Shown one piece after another: positions 1 through 8,454 of a DNA stretch of 64,000 nt (position 1 is the stretch's first letter; every line of letters starts with the position of its first letter). Made by a program: the position numbers and the translations under genes. The notes below the pieces were generated by a model that worked only from the letters and a program-made list of their open reading frames with translations, made no database searches and was not told the origin of the DNA. The stretch comes from Nannocystis pusilla (GTDB lineage: Bacteria > Myxococcota_A > Polyangia > Nannocystales > Nannocystaceae): positions 2,295,204 through 2,359,203 of the forward strand of contig NZ_JAPNKE010000002.1 of NCBI RefSeq assembly GCF_026626665.1, in the 5' to 3' direction.

Positions 1-972
1 GCCGGCGGTGCCGCCGAACTCGTCGACGACGATCGCCATGTGGGTCTTCTTCTTCTGGAACAGCGAGAACAGGTCGATGACCTTCATGTTCTCGGGGGCG
101 AACACGGCCGGGCGGGCGACGCTGCCGAGGGTGACCTCGTCGAGGCGGTCGAGGTACTTGAGCACGTCGCCGACGTAGGCGATGCCGACGATCTTGTCGT
201 TGGTGTCGCGGTAGATCGGGACGCGCGAGTACTGGTGTTCCTCGTTGATCGTCATGAAGCGGCGCAGCGAGAGGTTCTCCTCGAGCGCGATCATGTCGAC
301 GCGCGGGGTCATGATCGCGCGCACCGGCGTGTCCGACAGGTCGAACACGTTGTTGAGGAGCTCCTTCTCCTGCTCCTCGAGCACGCCCTCCTGGCGCGAG
401 GCCGAGACGATCATCCGGATCTCCTCTTCGGAGTGGGCCGAGTGATGCCCGGGCACGGGCCGCAGGCCGAACATGCGCACGACGCCGTTGCCGGTGACGT
501 TGAGCAGCCAGATGACCGGGCGGAACAGCGTCGTGAAGGCGATCATCGGCACGGCGATCGCCAGCGAGACCTGCTCGGCCCGCTGCAGCGCCAGCGACTT
601 GGGCGCCAGCTCGCCGAACACGATGTGCAGCGCCGTCGACAGGCCGAAGGCCAGCGCGAACGAGATGGTCTTCACGTTGTCGGCGTGAACGCCCCACTCG
701 AGCAGGCTCGGCGCGACGAGGTGCTCGATCGCGGGCTCGGCGATGAAGCCGATCAAGAGGCTCGCCATCGTGATGCCGAGCTGCGTGGCGGCGATGTAGA
801 GGTCGAGGTCCTGCAGCACCTTGTGGGTCAGGCGCGCGAACGTGTTGCCTTCGTTGGCCAGCTGCTCGATCCGGGTGCGACGCACGCTGACGAGCGCGAA
901 CTCGGCCGCGACGAAGAATCCGTTCATCAAGACGAGGAAGAACAGCGAGACGAGTCGCAGGAGGTCGCTCAT
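1..972 (-). CDS. Hemolysin C/CorC-type DUF21-CBS transmembrane protein (3' end beyond window)
   Basis: Reading the minus strand from ATG at 972 gives an open frame that leaves the window without a stop. Residues about 1-200 are a DUF21 (CNNM) membrane region: it starts MSDLLRLVSLFFLV, has NGFFVAAEFALVSVRRTR, then further hydrophobic segments and the family signature VFGELAPKSLAL. Two CBS-type repeats follow, with MTPRVDMIAL and VPIYRDTNDKIVGI, and the frame ends in MAIVVDEFGGTAG, which is the usual lead into a CorC transporter-associated domain. Such proteins are implicated in divalent-cation (Mg2+/Co2+) efflux or homeostasis in the inner membrane. A GAGGAG lies about 12 bases upstream of the ATG. 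The C-terminal domain lies outside the window. Confidence 0.9.
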   Translation of the reverse strand, partial: MSDLLRLVSLFFLVLMNGFFVAAEFALVSVRRTRIEQLANEGNTFARLTHKVLQDLDLYIAATQLGITMASLLIGFIAEPAIEHLVAPSLLEWGVHADNVKTISFALAFGLSTALHIVFGELAPKSLALQRAEQVSLAIAVPMIAFTTLFRPVIWLLNVTGNGVVRMFGLRPVPGHHSAHSEEEIRMIVSASRQEGVLEEQEKELLNNVFDLSDTPVRAIMTPRVDMIALEENLSLRRFMTINEEHQYSRVPIYRDTNDKIVGIAYVGDVLKYLDRLDEVTLGSVARPAVFAPENMKVIDLFSLFQKKKTHMAIVVDEFGGTAG

Positions 973-1177
973 CGACTGTCGCTGCTCCTCGGCCCGTCCA
1001 ATCGGCCGTGGGCCTTACTGGGGGGTCGCCCATAGGGTCCGCAGAGTGTAGCAAGCTTTGTCCGCGACGCGCGCCACCGTGCACGCCTGCGGCGGCGATC
1101 GCGCGAGGGCGACTGCGAGGCCGCAGAAGCGGCCCCAGAGGCGCTGCGCGGCCATGCGCGCGTGGTAGGCTACCCTG

Positions 1178-2026
1178 ATGACCAGGCTCGGAGCGTCGGG
1201 GTTCGTCGTGCTTCTCACACTCGCGGGCTGCGTGACCGGCGAGCAAGGTGGGGAGTCCGAGACCGAGAGCCCCGGCGGCTCCGACGCGTCGGCGACGACG
1301 GGTGAGGCGCAGACCTCGTCGTCGGCGCCGACGACCAGCGGCACCACCGGCGAGGTCTCCGGCGAGTGCAGCGTGTGGACGCAAGACTGTCCCCCCGGCG
1401 CGAAGTGCGTGCCGTTCGACTCGACCGGCACGGGGGTCGTCGACGGCACGCGCTGCGTCGAGATCGCCAGCCCGGCCGGCAAGGCAGGCGATCCTTGTAC
1501 CGCCGAGGGCGGGATCGTCGGCCTCGACGACTGCGACGCCGATCTGCTGTGCTGGTTGCTCGACGCCGACGGCCTCGGCACCTGCACGCCGATGTGCGGC
1601 GGCACGCCGGCCTCGCCGACGTGCGAGGGCGGGCTGGTGTGCGACGTGTCGACGGGCGGGCTCCTGCCGCTGTGCCTCACGACCTGCAACCCGCTGGCGC
1701 CGACCTGCCCGATCGGACAGATCTGCATCCCGAGCATGTCGATCGGCTTCGTCTGCGACGGCGACGTCAGCGGCGACGCCGGCTTCTATGGCGACCCGTG
1801 CGAGTTCCTCAACGTGTGCGACCCGGGCCTCCTGTGCGCGGCCGCCACGAACGTGCCGGGCTGCGACGCGCCGGGCTGCTGCACCGAGTTCTGCGACCTG
1901 TCGCTGGCGCAGTCGATGCCCGGCATGTGCTCGGGCGCGCCGGACCAGGAGTGCCTGCCGTTCTTCGATCAGGGGATGGCGCCGCCCGGGCTCGAAGACG
2001 TGGGCCTGTGCGGGATCAAGCAGTAG
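1178..2026 (+). CDS. Cys-rich lipoprotein of unknown function
   Basis: The 282-residue product starts with a lipoprotein signal peptide: basic MTRLG, a hydrophobic stretch, and lipobox LAGC at about residues 15-18. A Ser/Thr/Gly/Glu-rich linker follows to about residue 65. The rest is packed with paired cysteines in repeated motifs of the type G-D-P-C and C-D-P-G-L-L-C, as in EGF-like or other disulphide-knotted exported proteins common in Nannocystis-type genomes. It is therefore likely a cell-envelope lipoprotein exposed outside the cytoplasm. The last 11 bases overlap the end of the convergent N-acetyltransferase gene. I recognise no catalytic motif and propose no function. Confidence 0.8.
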   Translation: MTRLGASGFVVLLTLAGCVTGEQGGESETESPGGSDASATTGEAQTSSSAPTTSGTTGEVSGECSVWTQDCPPGAKCVPFDSTGTGVVDGTRCVEIASPAGKAGDPCTAEGGIVGLDDCDADLLCWLLDADGLGTCTPMCGGTPASPTCEGGLVCDVSTGGLLPLCLTTCNPLAPTCPIGQICIPSMSIGFVCDGDVSGDAGFYGDPCEFLNVCDPGLLCAAATNVPGCDAPGCCTEFCDLSLAQSMPGMCSGAPDQECLPFFDQGMAPPGLEDVGLCGIKQ

Positions 2027-2846
2027 CGCCGTCGAAGATGTCGACGCCGCGGGCTCGCAGGGCGTCGACGGCCTCGCGCACCGGCATGCGCGGCAGCTGC
2101 AGCGCCTCGTGGACGATCGCCTCGAGCTCGTCGATGTCGCGGATCGGGGTGACCGTGGTGATGTTGTGGTGGGTGGTGACGAGCCGGTTGTTGTCGATCT
2201 CGAGCACGCGGCTGGCGAAGAAGCGGATGATCTTGAGCCGCCGCATCAGCGGGGCGTCGGTCGCGTGGGTGCGCTCGATGGCGGCGCCGAAGCCGTCGGG
2301 GGCCACCGGCGGCGGCTTGGCGACGTAGCTGTGGACGCGGGTGTTCTTGCGCAGGGTGACGACCTCGACGGCTTCGCGGTGCGAGGCGTGGCGATCGAGG
2401 GTGTAGCTGACGTCGCCGTGCGGGATCTGCAGCGGCAGCGAGTCGAGCGGGATCGGGTGGTAAAACGGCGCGCCGTGGCCGACGTCGACCAGGTGCAGCT
2501 GATCCTCGAAGCTCACTCGGCACACGGCGTGGGCCCGCGGGACGCCGCCGGCGTCGGCGGCCAGGAGCTCGACGTCGTAGTCGAGGAACTGCAGCAGCGC
2601 GGCGAAGTGGACGTTGAGCGCGTGGCAGGTGCCGCCGAGGTCCTGGTCGCCGATGCCGCGCAAGAACTCCTCGATCGGCGGGATCGCGTTCTTCGGCGCG
2701 TCGGCCGGGCGCAGCAGCTTGGACACGTTCTCGAACGGGATCTTGATGAGGTGGCTGCTGACGAGCTCGTGGAGCCCGGGGTCGCCGACCCACCCGAGGA
2801 GCCCGAGGTAGCGGCGGAACAGGTCGTCAGGACGGCTGGTCGTCAT
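2016..2846 (-). CDS. Arylamine N-acetyltransferase (NAT family)
   Basis: The 276-residue protein shows the complete NAT triad with family spacing: Cys74 in GGTCHALN, His106 in PRAHAVCR and Asp121 in DVGHGAP (the family usually has Cys69/His107/Asp122). Length is typical of bacterial NATs (270-285). These cytosolic enzymes move an acetyl group from acetyl-CoA to arylamines, hydrazines or, in biosynthetic relatives, to amide-forming acceptors. The substrate cannot be read from the sequence. The ATG at 2846 was preferred; an in-frame ATG at 2861 would add five residues, and neither has a convincing Shine-Dalgarno. The gene is convergent with, and overlaps, the Cys-rich lipoprotein gene. There is no operon partner, so the physiological role is open. 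Confidence 0.88.
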   Translation of the reverse strand: MTTSRPDDLFRRYLGLLGWVGDPGLHELVSSHLIKIPFENVSKLLRPADAPKNAIPPIEEFLRGIGDQDLGGTCHALNVHFAALLQFLDYDVELLAADAGGVPRAHAVCRVSFEDQLHLVDVGHGAPFYHPIPLDSLPLQIPHGDVSYTLDRHASHREAVEVVTLRKNTRVHSYVAKPPPVAPDGFGAAIERTHATDAPLMRRLKIIRFFASRVLEIDNNRLVTTHHNITTVTPIRDIDELEAIVHEALQLPRMPVREAVDALRARGVDIFDGATA

Positions 2847-2964
2847 GGCAGCACGGGGCATGGTAGCAGCATCTCGGGCCCGCGGGCACGTCGCGGCGGG
2901 GCGGCCCTTTGCTAAACTCACCCCCCTCGCACGGGCCGCCGCCCGCGACCGAAGGCTTTTGGAC

Positions 2965-4566
2965 ATGAGCGCCTCCCAGACCTCCGCCCCTTCCTCTCCT
3001 CGTCCCGCGGGCCCCGACGGGGCCGCCTCGCCGCGCCGGCTGCTCGAGAAGCTGAGCCCCGTCAGCGGCGCCCGGCTGGGCGACTTCCCCGTGGCCGACG
3101 AGGCCGAGGTCCGCGCCGCGGTGGCCCGGGCCCGGGCGGCCTTCCCCGAGTGGCGCGACACGCCGCTGGCGAGCCGCATCGAGGTCCTGGGCCGCGTCAA
3201 GCAGGTCCTCGCCGAGCAGGGCGAGCACTACGCCCGCAAGATCAGCGAAGACACCGGCAAGCCGACGTTCGAGGCGACGATGATGGAGATCGGCGCGGTC
3301 CCGCTGCTGCTCGATTACATGCTGCGCCGCGCGCCGGTGCTGCTGCGGCGCCAGAAGGTGTCGACGCCGATCGTCCTGCCCGGCAAGTCGGGCTTCATCG
3401 AGCACTTCCCGCGCGGGGTCATCGGCATCATCTCGCCGTGGAACTTCCCGTTCCAGCTGGCGGTGGTGCCGGTGCTGTCGGCGCTGATCGGCGGCAACAC
3501 CGTGGTGCTGAAGCAGTCGGAGATCACGCCGATCGTGGCCGGCGTGGTCGAGGACCTGTTCCGCCGGATCGGCCTGCCCGCAGGGGTGGTGGAGATCGTC
3601 CACGGCGACGGCTCGACGGGCGCGGCGCTGACCCGGGCCGAGGTCGACATGCTGTTCTTCACCGGCTCGGTGGCGACCGGCCGCAAAGTGATGGCGGCGG
3701 CCGCCCAGCGCCCGATCCCGGTCGAGCTCGAGCTCGGCGGCAAGGACGCGATGATCGTGTGCGCCGACGCCAACCTCGAGCGCGCGGCGGAGGCCGCGGT
3801 GTGGGGCGGGCTCGTCAACTGCGGTCAGGCCTGCGTGTCGGTCGAGCGCATCTTCGTGGTCGACGCGATCCACGACCGCTTCGTCGAGAAGGTGCGCGAG
3901 AAGGTGTCCAGGGTGACCGTGGGCGGGCCCGACGAGCAGGCCGACATGGGGCCGCTGACGTCGAGCGCGCAGCTCGGGATCGTCGAGCGCCACGTGAACG
4001 CGGCGGTGGCGGCGGGGGCGAAGGTGGTGTTCGGGGGCGAGAAGCTGCAGCGCCCGGGCCAGTTCTTCGCGCCTACGCTGCTGACGGGGGTGACGCCGGA
4101 GATGGAGATCTTCCGCGAAGAGACGTTCGGGCCGGTGCTGCCGGTGATCCGCGTGCGCGACGAGGACGAGGCGGTGCGCCTGGCCAACGCCAGCGAGTTC
4201 GGGCTGGCCGGCAGCGTGTGGACGCAGGACATCGACAAGGGGCTGCGCCTGGCCTCGCGCATGGAGTGCGGGCAGGTGTCGGTGAACGACGTGATCCAGT
4301 CGGTGGGCCACCCGGCGCTGCCGTTCGGCGGGGTTCGCTCGTCGGGGATCGGCCGCTACCACGGCGACGCGGGCATCCTCGCGTTCATGAACACCCGCGG
4401 CATCATGGTCGACCGCGGGTTCCTGAACAGCGAACCGCTGTGGTTCCCGTACGCCGGCAAGGTGTCGCACGGCTTCGAGCTGCTGAAGGGGATCACGACC
4501 CGCAGCCTGGGCAGCCTGGTGAAGGGCTTCCTCGGCCTCCGCAAGAAGATGACGCGTCCGAAGTGA
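2965..4566 (+). CDS. NAD(P)+-dependent aldehyde dehydrogenase
   Basis: The 533-residue protein is a complete member of the aldehyde dehydrogenase superfamily. The order is Rossmann region with SPWNFPF (Asn160), nucleotide loop FTGSVATGR, general base Glu256 in ELGGKDAM, nucleophile Cys290 in NCGQACVSVER, then ETFGPVLPV and the oligomerisation tail. It oxidises an aldehyde to the carboxylate in the cytosol. The C-terminal 60 residues are longer than usual and hydrophobic/basic (LWFPYAGK to LRKKMTRPK), which could mean membrane association as in fatty-aldehyde dehydrogenases; that is inference. ATG at 2965 is chosen because the upstream part of the frame lacks coding character. Specific substrate is unknown. 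Confidence 0.9.
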   Translation: MSASQTSAPSSPRPAGPDGAASPRRLLEKLSPVSGARLGDFPVADEAEVRAAVARARAAFPEWRDTPLASRIEVLGRVKQVLAEQGEHYARKISEDTGKPTFEATMMEIGAVPLLLDYMLRRAPVLLRRQKVSTPIVLPGKSGFIEHFPRGVIGIISPWNFPFQLAVVPVLSALIGGNTVVLKQSEITPIVAGVVEDLFRRIGLPAGVVEIVHGDGSTGAALTRAEVDMLFFTGSVATGRKVMAAAAQRPIPVELELGGKDAMIVCADANLERAAEAAVWGGLVNCGQACVSVERIFVVDAIHDRFVEKVREKVSRVTVGGPDEQADMGPLTSSAQLGIVERHVNAAVAAGAKVVFGGEKLQRPGQFFAPTLLTGVTPEMEIFREETFGPVLPVIRVRDEDEAVRLANASEFGLAGSVWTQDIDKGLRLASRMECGQVSVNDVIQSVGHPALPFGGVRSSGIGRYHGDAGILAFMNTRGIMVDRGFLNSEPLWFPYAGKVSHGFELLKGITTRSLGSLVKGFLGLRKKMTRPK

Positions 4567-4585
4567 CAGGCGGGCGGGCCGGCCG

Positions 4586-4603
4586 CCTGTCCCGGAAGAC
4601 AGG
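4586..4603. repeat. Dispersed CTGTC hairpin, copy in gap
   Basis: Arms CCTGTC and GACAGG around loop CCGGAA, directly after the aldehyde dehydrogenase stop codon. It is a member of the window-wide hairpin family and nearly identical to the copy at 8075-8093. Confidence 0.8.
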
Positions 4604-4680
4604 TTGGCGGGGCGGCGAGTGGGCCGCGAGCGGGCCGCGGCGGTTGAACAAGCCGGGCCCGCCGGGTACCTTCGCCGGCG

Positions 4681-6371
4681 ATGGCGTCAGGTCCACCGTC
4701 CGGGGCGAAGAAGGAGCAATGGGGCACGCGCGTCGGCCTGGTGCTGGCGGTCGCCGGCAACGCCGTGGGCCTCGGCAATTTCCTCCGCTTCCCGGCCCAG
4801 GCGGCCCAGAACGGCGGCGGCGCGTTCCTGGTGCCGTACCTGATCTCGTTCGTGCTGATGGGCCTGCCGCTTTTGTGGGTCGAGTGGGCCATCGGCCGCC
4901 ACGGCGGGCAGTACGGCCACCACAGCTCGCCGGGGATGTTCGCCCGCCTCGGCCGCGCGCGCTGGCTCAAGTACGTCGGCGTGTTCGGCCTGTTCACCAA
5001 CCTGACGGTGGCGGCCTACTACTGTTACATCGAGTCGTGGACGCTGGCGTACGTGTGGCACTCGCTGCGCGGGACGTTCGAGGCGACGCCGCCGACGACG
5101 TTCTTCCCCGAGTACCTCGGCACCACCAACTCCGACATCGCCGCGATCCCGTACGAGGCGGCGGGGTTCTTCCTCGCCACGCTGACGCTCAACGTGTGGC
5201 TGCTGTCGCGCGGGCTGGTCCGCGGGGTCGAGCTGGCGGCCAAGATCGGGATGCCGCTGCTGCTCGGCTTCGGCGCGGTGCTGGCGATCAAGGGCCTGCT
5301 CCTCGGGACAGGTGACCCGGGGGTGGTCGAGAGCCCGCTGGTCGGCCTCAACTTCGTGTGGGAGCCGCAAGCGTCGGGCCTGTTCAACCCGAGCACGTGG
5401 CTGGCGGCGGCCGGGCAGATCTTCTTCACCCTGTCGGTCGGGATGGGCTCGATCCACTGCTACGCGGCGTACCTGCGCGAGCGCGACGACATCGCCCTCA
5501 ACGCGACGACGGCCGGCACGGTCAACGAGTTCGTCGAGGTCATCCTCGGCGGGTCGATCTTGATCCCGATCGCCACGGCCTACCTCGGCCTGGCGGCGGT
5601 GCAGGCGGCCACCGCGGGCGGCTCGGGCTTCGGCCTCGGGTTCTTGACGCTGCCGACGCTGTTCAATCAATGGGGCTGGTTCGGGCCGATCGCAGGGGCG
5701 ATGTGGTTCGGGCTGCTGTTCTTCGCCGGCATCACGTCGTCGCTGGCGATGGGCCAGCCGGTGCTGGCGTTCCTGCAGGACGAGTTCAAGGTGAAGCGCG
5801 AGAAGGCGGCGCTGGGCTTCGGCCTGGCGACGCTGCTGCTCGGCGGGCTGGTGGTGGTGCTGTACCCGGGCGGGACGTTCGACGAGTTCGACTTCTGGAC
5901 CGGGACGTTCTCGCTCATCGTGTTCGCGCTGGCCGAGGTGCTGATCTTCGGCTGGATCTTCGGCATCGACCGCGGCTGGGCCGAGCTCAACAAGGGCGCC
6001 GACCTGCGCCTGCCGAGCTTCTACAAGTACGTCATCAAGTACGTGACGCCGCTGTTCATCCTGGTCGTGCTGTTCGGGGCGCTCGTCAAGCCGAGCGTCG
6101 GCTGGAGCGAGGCGGCGTCGCAGCTGATGAGCACCGGAGCTGGCCGTTCGCGGTCGACAGCGTGCTCGGCAAGCTGCTCCACGTCGGCGAGACCGGCGGC
6201 TACTTCGACGCGAGCGGCAAGATCACGCCGATGTTCGTCAAGGACCTGACGCGCGTGATCCTGCTGACGGTGTTCGCGATGATCGCGGCGCTGGTGTGGC
6301 GGGCGTTCCGCGGCCGCAACATCGAGGCGAGCACGCGGCGCCCGGACGAGCAAGAAGGAGGTGCGTCGTGA
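4681..6371 (+). CDS. Na+-dependent SLC6/NSS-family symporter (frame break near 6139)
   Basis: About 563 residues when read across one break. The N-terminal signature GLGNFLRFPAQAAQNGGGAF is the TM1 Na+/substrate-binding motif of the LeuT-fold neurotransmitter:sodium symporter family. About 11-12 hydrophobic segments follow, including FFTLSVGMGSIHCY (TM6) and a TM8-like FAGITSSLAMGQP. It would import an amino acid or similar solute with Na+ across the inner membrane. Near 6139 the frame changes: GG where GGG would give STGSWPFAVDSVLGK and continue in frame to the stop at 6371. This is most simply a one-base homopolymer deletion. A tiny membrane-protein ORF overlaps its stop codon, as in methionine/alanine-type two-part NSS transporters. 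Confidence 0.9.
6355..6361 (+). promoter_or_regulatory. Strong Shine-Dalgarno for the 34-residue ORF
   Basis: AAGGAGG lies six bases before the GTG at 6368, inside the end of the symporter gene. It is one of the best ribosome sites in the window and is the main support for the tiny downstream ORF being translated. Confidence 0.75.
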
Positions 6372-6472
6372 GCACGAGCGCGTGGATCATGCTGAGCTGC
6401 ACGTGGCTGCTGGTCGGGGGCTTTGCGATCTACTTGATCGCCAAGGTGCTGCGCACGCCGCCGCGGCCGTAG
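6368..6472 (+). CDS. Small single-span protein, MetS-like subunit of the NSS symporter
   Basis: A 34-residue product starts at a GTG that overlaps the symporter stop (GTGA) and ends at TAG 6472. It is one transmembrane helix (roughly residues 5-26, WIMLSCTWLLVGGFAIYLI) with a short basic tail, KVLRTPPRP. NSS transporters of the MetP type are known to need a tiny single-helix partner, MetS, encoded immediately downstream. Position, overlap, size, topology and the AAGGAGG ribosome site all fit. The family link is by context rather than residue identity, so subunit function is inferred. It is too short for routine ORF calling. Confidence 0.75.
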   Translation: MSTSAWIMLSCTWLLVGGFAIYLIAKVLRTPPRP

Positions 6473-6565
6473 ACAGGGCGCTGGAGGGCGCTTCTCGGCC
6501 GTTCGGGGCTGGTCGGCCTGGCGCTCACGTTGTCGTCGCCGGCGCCGTGAGCGGTCCGCGGCGGG

Positions 6566-7048
6566 TCAGACGGCGCCGGCAGGTCGCAGGCGCGAGAGCA
6601 GCAGGATCGACTTGCCGGGGCGGGTGGCGAGCGCCTGTTCGAAGGGACAGGCGGCCTGGTCGAAGGGGCAGGCGAAGCCCGCCGGGATCGCGCCGCGGGC
6701 GAGGGCGAGGCGGGCCTGCGGGTGGGCGCGGCAGATGTGGAAGGTCCGCTCGACGAGGAAGAACTGGACGCCCGTGTTGCTGATGAACTCGCACAGCTCC
6801 TGCTTCCACATCGCAGTCTCGGGCGCGTTCTCGGGGTCGACGTACATGCCGTGGAGCTCGATCGGGAGCTCGTGCCACTCGGTCTTGCCGTCGACGATGG
6901 TGGCGTAAAAGGCGGTGTCCTCGGCGCGCTGATCGTAGAGGACGGTGAACTCGGCCCGCGCGGCGTCGTCGAGGCCGGCCCACCAGGCCTCGATGGTGGC
7001 CAGGTGCTCGCGCGACAGGAGGCGCGTGGCTTCGGCGGGCAGGTCCAT
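6566..7048 (-). CDS. Hypothetical cytosolic protein carrying two in-frame hairpin repeats
   Basis: A 160-residue protein starting MDLPAEATRLLSREH. It is mostly soluble and acidic, with a Trp-rich first third (IEAWWAGLDDAAR) and a segment FVERTFHICRAHPQ-like around residue 110. I recognise no family. Residues about 125-140 read GFACPFDQAACPFEQALA, which is the translation of two hairpin repeats 21 bases (seven codons) apart. The 3' part is thus shaped by the repeat family but stays open. The stop precedes a gap to the symporter pair on the other strand; the start lies nine bases downstream of the stop of the adjacent lipoprotein gene on the same strand, so the two may be co-transcribed. Confidence 0.65.
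   Translation of the reverse strand: MDLPAEATRLLSREHLATIEAWWAGLDDAARAEFTVLYDQRAEDTAFYATIVDGKTEWHELPIELHGMYVDPENAPETAMWKQELCEFISNTGVQFFLVERTFHICRAHPQARLALARGAIPAGFACPFDQAACPFEQALATRPGKSILLLSRLRPAGAV
6634..6651. repeat. Dispersed hairpin inside CDS
   Basis: Arms CCTGTTC and GGACAGG, loop GAAG, with one T-G pair. It is translated in the hypothetical gene as part of CPFEQA. Confidence 0.8.
6655..6672. repeat. Dispersed hairpin inside CDS, second tandem copy
   Basis: Arms CCTGGTC and GGGCAGG, loop GAAG. It lies exactly 21 bases from the previous copy and is translated as CPFDQA, suggesting an in-frame duplication. Confidence 0.8.
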
Positions 7049-7056
7049 CGCGGGTC

Positions 7057-7854
7057 TCAGGGGCCGAAGACGGTGCAGATGAAGGGGCCGGAGTTCGGCA
7101 GGAGGCTGGCGGCGCACATCTTGGCCCACTCCTCGGGGCCGAGCGTGCCGGAGAGCAGGCCCATGCAGTGCTCGCCGTTCTCGCTGCAGGGGAAGTCGCC
7201 GGGCTCGCAGGTCAGGAGCGGGAAGATGGTCTGGTAGGCCTGCTTGAGCTCGGGGTCGGCGCCGGGGCACATGTAGACGCCGTCGCAGTGGGTGCCCTGG
7301 GTGATGGGCGGCTTGGCCAGGCCGGCGCCGTCGAACTTGTCGGGGTTGCAGTGATCGGCGGCGGCGCAGCTCAGCGCGCAGGCAGCGGCGCTGGGGAAGA
7401 ACTTGTCGCAGTCGGGGGCGCAGCTGCAGCCGGAGCGCAAGGTGCACTCGGTGCCGTCGAAGGCGAAGCCGAGGACCGCCGCGCACTCGCCGTAGTCGCC
7501 GGTGGCCGGGGCGCACTGCGGGTCGACCGCGCCGGTGTCGTCGGTGGTCGCGGTTGCGGTGCTCGAAGTGGTGGAGGTCGCGGGCTCGGTGGTGGAGGTC
7601 GCGGGCCCGGTGGTGGAGGTCGCGGGCTCGGTGGTCGCGGTCGTCGAGGTCGAGGTCGTCGGCGCGGAGGTCATGCCGCCGGTGGCGGTGCCGCCGGTGG
7701 TGGTGGTGAGGTCGCCGGTCGGCGCGGTGGTGCCGGGGCTGGTGCTCGTGGTGGTCGTGGCCGTGCCGGTGCTGACGGTCGTCTCGGTCGTGCCGGGCTC
7801 GCCGTTGCAGGCGAGCAGGGCGGCGAGGGCGACTGCGAAGTCAAGCGAGCGCAT
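7057..7854 (-). CDS. Lipoprotein with Thr-rich linker and Cys-rich domain
   Basis: The 265-residue protein begins MRSLDFAVALAALLAC, a signal peptide with lipobox LLAC. Residues about 20-110 are a low-complexity Thr/Ser/Gly/Pro/Ala linker that contains a perfect-length 21-base tandem repeat (EPATSTT, GPATSTT, EPATSTT). The C-terminal 150 residues form a compact Cys-rich domain with motifs such as SGCSCAPDCDKFFPS and CEPGDFPCSENGEHC. It is probably an outer-membrane-anchored surface protein with the domain held away from the membrane by the linker. No enzymatic motif is visible. Its stop is nine bases before the start of the downstream hypothetical gene. Confidence 0.78.
   Translation of the reverse strand: MRSLDFAVALAALLACNGEPGTTETTVSTGTATTTTSTSPGTTAPTGDLTTTTGGTATGGMTSAPTTSTSTTATTEPATSTTGPATSTTEPATSTTSSTATATTDDTGAVDPQCAPATGDYGECAAVLGFAFDGTECTLRSGCSCAPDCDKFFPSAAACALSCAAADHCNPDKFDGAGLAKPPITQGTHCDGVYMCPGADPELKQAYQTIFPLLTCEPGDFPCSENGEHCMGLLSGTLGPEEWAKMCAASLLPNSGPFICTVFGP
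7568..7630. repeat. 21-bp tandem repeat, three units, in lipoprotein linker
   Basis: Units at 7568-7588, 7589-7609 and 7610-7630 differ by a single base and encode the seven-residue linker repeat (E/G)PATSTT on the minus strand. Confidence 0.85.
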
Positions 7855-8074
7855 GGCCAGGAGCGTAGGGCGGACCGGGGCGCGTCGCAAGCGCAGGGCG
7901 GGGGCCGGGGGCCGGACGGCGCGCCGACTACCGGGTCCGCTCGCGTCGAGCGGTGAGGGCGAACCGCGGCGGCGGGCGAGGTCGCCCATGAGATGTCCTG
8001 AAAGCCATGTGCGCCCGCGCGGGTCCGGCGATCCGGACACCGCTCGAGCGTGAGGTCGCGGCGAGCCGGTCCCG

Positions 8075-8093
8075 GCTGTCCCGGAAGACATGT
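8075..8093. repeat. Dispersed hairpin in gap
   Basis: Arms CTGTC and GACAT around CCGGAA. Apart from the last base it matches the copy at 4586-4603. Confidence 0.65.
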
Positions 8094-8189
8094 GAGCTGC
8101 GGCGAACCCGGTGTCACGGAGGGCGGGGGTGCGGCGAGTCGCTGGGGCTCACCCGAGGCGTGGCGGGCCGAATGGACATGGCGATTCAG

Positions 8190-8209
8190 ACATGTCCATA
8201 AGGACTTGT
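8190..8209. repeat. Dispersed hairpin in gap
   Basis: Arms ACATGTCC and GGACTTGT around loop ATAA; seven of eight positions pair. Confidence 0.75.
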
Positions 8210-8258
8210 GATGCGCCCCGCCTCACGACGCCCCAGGCTTCGCAGGGGAGGCGAGACG

Positions 8259-8427
8259 GCGATTGCCGGGAGCGAGCGCGCATCGCTGCGGCCGCACGAC
8301 GGGCCATGGCCTCGCCGGGAAAGCCCGAGGGCGATTGCCGGGAGCGAGCGCGCATCGCTGCGGCCGCATGGCCTCGCACGGGAGGCGCGACGGCGATCGC
8401 CGGGAACGAGGGCGTGTCGCTGCGACC
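8259..8427. repeat. Three direct repeats of about 37 bp
   Basis: Copies start at 8259, 8331 and 8393. The first two share about 37 identical bases beginning GCGATTGCCGGGAGCGAGCG; the third is diverged and starts with the octamer GCGATCGC. Spacings are 72 and 62 bases, with partly similar spacer sequence (CATGGCCTCG). No coding sense or transposon end was recognised. Confidence 0.75.
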
Positions 8428-8454
8428 TCCGACTGCGAAGGTTCGGGCGTCGGC

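Larger units (their letters stand above)
7855..8454. other. 600-bp gap with hairpins and direct repeats, no gene seen
   Basis: Between the lipoprotein start and the hutH stop there is no reading frame with coding character. The gap holds hairpin copies (8075-8093, 8190-8209, and a degenerate one near 7990-8007) and three long direct repeats (8259-8427). The lipoprotein promoter must lie in its left part. Confidence 0.6.

Noticed and set aside
4681..6472. A riboswitch or attenuator upstream of the symporter
   Set aside because: The 114-bp gap holds only one family hairpin; no conserved aptamer sequence was recognised.
7057..7260. Kunitz-type inhibitor domain in the Cys-rich lipoprotein
   Set aside because: A few Cys spacings look similar (F-x-S-x-x-x-C) but the expected Cys number and the Y/F-Y-x-x core are not present.
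8259..8427. CRISPR or insertion-sequence ends
   Set aside because: Only three copies with unequal, partly similar spacers; no transposase, terminal inverted repeat or target duplication was seen.
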